Assembly: GCA_027943335.1 (NCBI GenBank) | Contig: BSBK01002934.1 | Span: forward strand, 232,557 to 296,556 | DNA length: 64,000 nt | Reading direction: 5' to 3' | Source: Chamaecyparis obtusa | Lineage: Eukaryota > Streptophyta > Pinopsida > Cupressales > Cupressaceae | In this document: positions 58,201 to 64,000 of the stretch, in pieces | Position numbering within the stretch: the first letter of the stretch is position 1 | How the letters are laid out: each line of letters starts with the position of its first letter | Made by a program: the position numbers and the translations under genes | Notes under the pieces: generated by a model | Database searches by the model: none | Told to the model about the DNA's origin: nothing | Seen by the model: the letters and a program-made list of their open reading frames with translations, nothing else

Positions 58201-59690
58201 TTTCTGATGTGGCCTTTGTGTTGAAAGTTGAGTCTTTACAATTGGTGACCAATTTGAATTCATCAGCATCAACTCCCTCAAAATCTAAACCAACTTTCCA
58301 GACATCTTTAGCAAATCGACAATCAATAAACTGATCAGAAAAATAAGGCCATCCGATCATAGGAACTCCCATGCTGATTGCCTCTAAAGTAGAGTTCCAC
58401 CCACAATGTGTAAGGAATCCTCCCACCGAAGGGTGGGAGAGTACCTGCAATCAGAGAGTTCTTGAAGGATTAACAAGTAACACAATAAAAATATTATAAA
58501 TGAATAGCACAATAAAAATGCCCTACTTGCAACTGTTTGGTCCAGCTGACAACCAGGGCTCGATCTTTGGTTCGTTCTTTAAAGCCATCTGGTAACTCTA
58601 CAGACTTTCTTTCAGCTATGTCAGATCTCAGTACCCACAAGAATGGGTATCCACAAGCCTCTAGTCCAAGAGCCAGTTCATGCAATTGCTTTTCAGATTT
58701 TACAGCAATGCTACCAAAGGAAACATATAACACAGATTGCTTTGGTTTGGAATCTAGCCATTGGAGGCAAGTTTTATCCTCTTCCCACATGCTGAACATG
58801 GAATTCTTCCCTTGTAAGAAATTGGGAAGAGAAACTGGTCCTACTGCAAGAGCATCCATTAATACTGAGACCCATTTGTGCTTCTTTGCCTCCTTCAAAC
58901 TCCTCGAAGGTGTTGACCACCAGGTAAGTCTGCGATGTTTTGGTTGCGAGCTTCATAGAGAAAGGCACTGTAAATGGTTTCACAGACATGTTTTTCGCGG
59001 TAGAACGAGACGATATCAGTTGGCCGAATAGGAGGAATCTTTCCAGGAAGAGATGTAATCAGCTTGTCCTTTCGATTTCAAATCGTCCTCTGCTTAAAAG
59101 ATATCAGTCAACTTAACTGAAATATACATATAGAAAGGAGGAAAAATCTAGACGTTGGTGATAAAATACCTGTAACTGGAATATGGCCTTGAGGAAAGCA
59201 GAATGTTAGCGTTGGTCTGAGCAATGGCATTTGCAGTACAAGTAGTCCAAAAGATAACTCTGGGCACACCGAGATTCTTAGCTACCTCTGCCGTGCAGGA
59301 CATGTAACTATCGGAAACAATACAGGGGATTGGCGGAACAGAGTTATTTGCTGCTGTTAACAGACTTTCCATGGCAGGGCCCAAAGATTGCAGTGCCAAA
59401 AAATACTCACCAAGCTGGGCAGTTCGACCATGATCAGGCGGTAAGCCGTCTGGGAGAGAGAGAAACCGAAATTTGAAGCCCCTTTCTTGAATCTTACGGT
59501 CACCTGCCGCTGCATCCTGCGAAGCTGCTTTCAGAAGGCGTTGTTCGATCCATTCAGTGGTGACAAAGGTTATGAAGAATCCCCGCATGGCCAACAGCTC
59601 CGCAAAATTCATGAGAGGATTGACATGGCCCTGTGCAGCAAATGGCACGATTACTGCGTGCAAATGGGCCTCTCTTATATCTCCAGACAT
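55279..59690 (-). pseudogene. UDP-glycosyltransferase pseudogene 3, nearly full length
   Basis: UGTs transfer sugar from UDP-sugars to small molecules in the cytosol. Exon 1 is 59170-59690 (MSGDIREAHLHAVIVPFAAQ, AQGHVNP with the expected catalytic His). Exon 2 is 58527-59089 (LVVNTFEEFEG, VSLPNFLQGK, VLYVSFGSIAVKSEKQL). Exon 3 is 58241-58444 plus 55279-55463. The 80- and 82-bp introns have GT-AG ends. The PSPG sugar-donor box spans exons 2 and 3 (WTKQLQ, then [14 protein letters not shown] and PYFSDQ). The C-terminus is SFRNLNTFVEDMQKIANSKI. Total is about 490 codons, normal for the family. Exon 2 has frame breaks near 59065, 58990 and 58850 and a length that does not keep phase, and a solo LTR splits exon 3, so it is not functional. 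Confidence 0.85.
55464..58240 (+). mobile_element. Large solo LTR in exon 3 of UGT pseudogene 3
   Basis: 2777 bp from TGTCACGACCCATTGG to GAGTCTTTACA, with flanks CTTGG and ATTGG (a 5-bp duplication with one change). Its removal joins KLV to TKEEVENVV, a normal UGT sequence. A TATA-like GGCTATAAATATATG lies at about 55638. The TGTCACGACCC start and length suggest a Gypsy-type LTR. No coding region. Confidence 0.8.
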
Positions 59691-60340
59691 TTTCTCTGCT
59701 GTTGAATGAGTGAATCGACCAAAATGCCAAGGCCCAATAGAGAGAAATCAATGTTGTAACATAATAAGCAATGTTATTGCCTTCGAAAATTAACAAAAAT
59801 AGAAATCAATGTTCTAAAACGATAGGCAAACATGACCAATTAATATCTTTTTTTCTTGTATGGTTGAGAATCAATAGAATGAGATGCCATATAGGCTTTG
59901 AACGGAAACATAAACGATAGCCGGTAATGTCGAAATCAGAAACAGTGCCTTGCCGTAGATTCACAGACTGTTCTCTCATGCACGTCCGGAAGAAGAGCGT
60001 GGTCATGTTTTCTGCTATAGTGACAAATTCAGAATGGGGTCTCCAGAATATACGGTTCGATAGTATATTTTATTGTACAACTTTTCCTATTAAGTTTATT
60101 TAGGTGGGAGTTTGATATTTTTTGTCTAGCACTAGAAAAAGCTGGTATACAGATCTATCAATAAAGTTGTCTCACGCAGTCGAGTCATTTTCAGGATAAA
60201 CTTGTACCACTAAACCAGTCGATCACTATTAGTAAAACCAATAACTGCATCAGTAAACCAGTCGATCACTATTAGTAAAACCAGTTAACTCGTCGGTAAA
60301 CCAGTAAAAATTCATTACACCATCTTTGTATTAAATGCAG
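59691..60340. other. Upstream region of UGT pseudogene 3 with duplicated segment, copy 1
   Basis: Bases 59924-60290 match 61697-62045 with high identity over the first 130 bp (GTCGAAATCAGAAACAGTGC, TCTGCTATAGTGACAAATTC). Further on there are indels. Within copy 1 a roughly 43-bp unit with AAACCAGTCGATCACTATTA is tandemly repeated (about 60211 and 60254). This may be the former promoter of the UGT. Confidence 0.75.
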
Positions 60341-61696
60341 AAATAATGAAACCTGATTTTCCAATCAAATTAGAGCAAGAGTACTGGCAATTAAAAACAG
60401 ACAGAGTTAAGCTCCCTACAAAATGTACAGTTTATCAAATTTTGAGAAAAATAGAAAATACATATAACAGATTTTTTTGTGAATTTTCATCATCTGTTTT
60501 TTATGATCAGCAATTTTTTGCGGTCGAAAACCATACAAAATTTGCCAAAAGAAAGCTCTGTTTTGACAAATCTGAAAAAATTAAAGTTTAACATTTTTTT
60601 TTTTTGTCTTCGATAAATTTTATAGAAAACTTAACCGTTATCATTAAGCACAATATAGGATGTCCTTCTGTGGATGCTATAGAGAAATAGAAAATACGGT
60701 TTCAATTCTTCTCACTTTCAATTTCGTGAAAGATGAATAGTGGCAATAGTTTGCACTTCTTCCACGTTTACAACTATCCTGGTGAATCTTAGGTTGGTGT
60801 TATCTTGGGCATGGTTTTAAAAATATGATTTGAATTCAATTTTGAGATGGCAAGGCTCAAGTCTCCAAAGACTCGATTTTTCTTATCAGTGGCTTGAGTT
60901 CAAAGCCTTGTTGCACGTAATATCTTCAGTGGGAATAATCGACAGTTGCAGGAAGCTAGCCGATCCTATTTACATGGAGGTTTCACCTTATCAAAGGGGA
61001 ATCACCTAAGGCTTGCAAATGGTAAGAGCCCTATAGTGACAAGTCTAGCATCTTACAGGGGAGCCATATCTATAACATACAAGTCATTGTGTAAATATTA
61101 TTTATCTAATCCTTGTTAGGTCATTTAGTTCACATACGGTCTTCACTCTTCTTCAAAGTCATTGATTCATCAATTGCTCCATAGCGATTAAGTCCAAACC
61201 CTACTTGAGAGGCTAGTCTATGTTAATGCCCTTACCATACTCATCCTTCTACGCTTTTTTCACTCTTCTACGCTTTTCTCTTCATTGTCTTGAAAGCGAA
61301 ATTGAAAATTCACTATGAGACAACTGGATTTGAGATTTGGTGAGGCTCTGCACTCTGCGGGCCAGGTAGATTCTCTTATTTCAGGTATTGGAAATAGAGG
61401 TGCAAATCGTTATTTAAGGGAAAAGAAAATTGATATTAAGCTCAATTTTTTTTACTGTTACATGTGAATTGGACTGTATGTTAACAAGAGATGTTGTCTT
61501 CTTTTTAATTTTTTTAATAGTAATGCCTAGTACTCTGAACTTATCTGTCAAAAAATTATGTATCAAAAAGAGGAATACCAGTATCTTAATTTAAATGCCT
61601 ATATACGCCATATCTCATGTAGTCCAAGTCAGTATCTACTTAAAAAATCTAGGAAGATAATATCGTTCAATATGGATACACATTCACAATGATCTA
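60341..61696. other. Non-coding sequence between the duplicated segments
   Basis: No gene supported. An 81-codon ORF at 60346-60591 has no recognisable feature and probably arose by chance. Confidence 0.5.
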
Positions 61697-62050
61697 GTAA
61701 CGTCGAAATCAGAAACAGTGCCTTGCCGTAGATTCACAGACTGTTCTCTCGTGCACGTCCAGCAGAAGAGTGTGGTCATGTTTTCTGCTATAGTGACAAA
61801 TTCAGAATGGGGTCTCCAGAATATACGGTTCTATAGTATATTTTATACACTTATAAATATATTATGTGGTCGTACATTTGGTGGACCCTAATCATAGGTA
61901 CAAATTTCTTTTATTGTACAACTTTTCATAATAAGTTTATTTACGTGGAAGTTTGATATTTTCGTCATCAGGATAAATTAGTACCACAAAATCAGTCAAT
62001 CACTATTAGTAAAATCAGTAATTGCCTCATTAAACCAGTCAATTCTTAAA
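61697..62050. repeat. Duplicated UGT upstream segment, copy 2
   Basis: Direct copy of 59924-60290. It has an extra block of about 65 bp (61848-61910) and lacks about 80 bp found in copy 1. It may mark the 5' flank of another, lost UGT copy. Confidence 0.75.
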
Positions 62051-62612
62051 AGATTATTGCAACATGTTAAATTTGAATAGATTATATGATCTTTTAATTC
62101 TTTCAAAATATTCTTATGACTTCTCAAATTATCATACAATAATATATTTATCACATATATATAAATGTGAATGATATTTTCTGCACAAAGTATAATATGT
62201 TAATTAAAGATGACTACACCAAAATATTAACATATTAAATAATTAAATTGTTGTTGCTGAATGCAGACTAACTTTATTTGCGACTGTTTTGCTTTTATCG
62301 GTTTCTGCTTTTCTTAAATCTTGCAGTCCCTACCCTAAATATATAGGGAGTCCACCATGGAAACATGCCCACGGGTGGACATGACTTCACTCCCGTGGAG
62401 TCACATCCTCTCGTGGACATGCCTCGACGTAAGGGGATCTTTCATTTAGTGTGTCTCATTACACACCGATGGACATTTAATATTTAATATGTTTTGTTAA
62501 GTATATATATTTAATAAGTTTTATATATATATATATAAAATAAATTTATACTTCATAAATATTATTTTATATTTTATAATTAATAAATAAATAATCTATT
62601 AATCTTAATAGC
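62051..62612. other. AT-rich spacer
   Basis: No gene. It contains a (TA)n run at about 62523-62540 and a short GC-richer patch at 62355-62440 with repeated CCCGTGGA/CACGGGTGGACATG-like words. Confidence 0.5.
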
Positions 62613-63490
62613 TGTTAACCGACTGAAGCTATAATTCATTAACGCTCTCTCTTAGTTAGGGAGGATAAACAAAAGAATAGATATTACCTTAATGTAATAT
62701 AGTAATTTGAAGGATAGCTTAAATCAAAACATTTCCATCTTTTAATATCACATTTGATATCTAGAGTATTGGCTTATCAGAACACCAACATATGGTATTC
62801 ACCAAGTACTCAATGAGGTACTAGCTTGCAGAATATCAACACATGATATTCACCATATACCTATAATATATCTATACAAACAACTTATAGACCATCAATG
62901 ACATCTAACACTTAGTTGTTGATTTACAAGATATATCTATACAATCAACTTATAGACTATCAATTTAATGACATCTAACACTTAGTTGTTGCTTTCACAA
63001 GATGTATCTATACAAACAACTTATAGATCGTCAATTTGACATCTAACACTTAGTTGTTGCTTTACAAGATATATTTATGCAAACAACTTATAGACCGTCA
63101 ACTTAATGACATCTAACATTTAGTTGTTGCATTCATCATGATCTGTTTCAAGATTATAAATAATGTATATCATGATTTAAGTTATTGTAAGATCGTCACC
63201 TTCCAATAACTTCTACAAATACAAGTGATAATGATTTGGAAGTCGTCACTTCCTCATGATTTACATAGGAGGTAGGCCCATTGAAATCATACAGTCACAC
63301 ACATATGAAATTTTGAACTCCCTCTGAATATCAATCATCTGAGCTCCTCATTAATGATGCTTTTAGACTTTAATTTTCCTGCAAGACCATCCTCAGAAAA
63401 GATCAAGGTAAATAGTTCATAAAAGGTTTTATTTAGATTTATATAATAAATATAGTACAGTAATTTGGTATTTACATAGAGATGTTCTAC
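62613..63490 (-). repeat. Probable 3' LTR region of a Copia element
   Basis: Lies directly downstream of a minus-strand Copia gag. The plus-strand end is TGTTAACCGACTG, i.e. a minus-strand end in CA. A four-copy tandem repeat occupies 62869-63140. The exact upper boundary is uncertain; a purine run TTCAGAGGGAGTT near 63320 may be the polypurine tract, which would make the LTR shorter. Confidence 0.45.
62869..63140 (-). repeat. Four-copy tandem repeat of 65-71 bp
   Basis: Units start at about 62869, 62934, 63005 and 63072. Each contains AACTTATAGAxxxTCAA and GACATCTAACAxTTAGTTGTTG. Small indels vary the unit length. Confidence 0.9.
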
Positions 63491-63520
63491 TTTAGTGAAA
63501 TGATAAAACTCCCTCTTAAT

Positions 63521-64000
63521 CTAATATTTCACAAGTATTAGAGTACAAGTTTTCTCAGTGTGGACTTTGGCAAAAGATGCTTGATGTTTGAGTCTATCTG
63601 GACACTTTGCTGCTGAGTGACCATATTCATAACATCTGTAGCATTGCATTTTAGAGTAGTCCATATATTTTCTTTTCCTTTTGAATTTTGGTTTCTTCCT
63701 TTTATCAACTTGAGGTGTGAGAACGTGAATATCTTCATTTGAGGATTCTATACTAGTTCCTCTAGATATTAGATTATACTCTTCCTGAATGCAGTCAGCT
63801 TTTAGTCGATCAAATTTAGGAAGTTTGGAGCAAGCACTTATTCCTTGTCTGAAGTTTTCCCAAGACTTAGGAAGTCCATTTAAAGTCACCATAGTTAATT
63901 CTTTACTATCATGGATGTGACCAATTGTTGATAATTGATTTCTTAATTCCGTTATCCTCATAAAATATGAGGTAATAGTTTCTCCTTGTTTCATTCTAAT
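63521..64000 (-). CDS. Copia-type Gag, partial (extends beyond the window)
   Basis: The minus-strand frame is open to the window edge and ends at a stop at 63521-63523. It shows the Copia Gag (UBN2-like) pattern GETITSYFMRITELRNQLST, NGLPKSWENFRQGI and a CCHC zinc knuckle CYRCYEYGHSAAKC about 40 residues before the end. No stop or frameshift is seen in the 157 codons visible, unlike the other Gag ORFs in the window. The frame ends soon after the knuckle and no protease follows, so the element may be GAG-only or internally deleted. Gag would form virus-like particles and bind RNA. Confidence 0.8.
   Translation of the reverse strand: MRMKQGETITSYFMRITELRNQLSTIGHIHDSKELTMVTLNGLPKSWENFRQGISACSKLPKFDRLKADCIQEEYNLISRGTSIESSNEDIHVLTPQVDKRKKPKFKRKRKYMDYSKMQCYRCYEYGHSAAKCPDRLKHQASFAKVHTEKTCTLILVKY

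Noticed and set aside
55279..59690. A functional UGT gene
   Set aside because: Exon 2 needs three frame changes and its length does not keep phase between the introns. The last exon is also split by a 2.8-kb LTR.
60346..60591. An 81-codon ORF as a real gene
   Set aside because: No recognisable motif or homology within the window. It sits between copies of a duplicated non-coding segment, and the length is not unusual for AT-rich sequence.
62869..63140. CRISPR-like array
   Set aside because: The unit is a plain tandem repeat without unique spacers, in a plant Copia LTR.

Overview
The window looks like nuclear DNA of a land plant with a large, repeat-filled genome. A conifer or other gymnosperm is my best guess, but that is inference. 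The evidence is AT-rich sequence, dense nested LTR retrotransposons primed by initiator tRNA-Met, plant L1-like LINE debris, and relics of plant UDP-glycosyltransferase (UGT) genes with short GT-AG introns. I see no bacterial operon, CRISPR array, rRNA or tRNA gene, and no clearly functional cellular gene.

Layout. (1) 1-6636: the C-terminal reading frame and 3' region of a Gypsy-type host element (G), split by a gag-protease-only Copia element (I, 274-3698). G itself probably sits inside element A. (2) 6637-15632: element A, whose 5' end lies outside the window or behind G. It is interrupted by two solo LTRs (7376-8216 with duplication AAATG, 10213-11716 with duplication CATAA). (3) 15633-15945: 5' end of UGT pseudogene 1. 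(4) 15951-23633: element B, carrying an 807-bp inverted-repeat DNA transposon. (5) 23940-32435: a LINE-like ORF1 fragment split by the complete element C (24368-31817, duplication GCTTT). (6) 32443-32840: UGT pseudogene 2. (7) 33387-53190: a minus-strand Copia derivative E (duplication GAAAC) that contains element D (35604-52172), which contains Gypsy element F (39124-46188, duplication GTACT) and an exact 1127-bp tandem triplication. (8) 55279-59690: UGT pseudogene 3, almost full length, with a 2.8-kb solo LTR in its last exon. (9) 59924-62050: a direct segmental duplication of its upstream region. (10) 62613-64000: a minus-strand Copia gag and 3' LTR region, cut by the window edge.

The most interesting content is a family of LTR elements (A, B, C, D) without reverse transcriptase or integrase. 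Each has a TGGTATCAGAGC primer site where preserved, a coiled-coil ORF1 with several CCHC zinc knuckles, and a second long ORF2 (about 1,100 codons in C). ORF2 has a conserved N-terminal domain that I cannot assign. Each also ends with a doubled polypurine motif. Element C keeps both ORFs free of frameshifts; only nonsense codons, mostly TAG, break them. They must be moved by proteins supplied in trans, and what ORF2 does is the open question.

The UGT relics are all on the minus strand, so the locus was probably a tandem UGT cluster later dismantled by transposon insertions.
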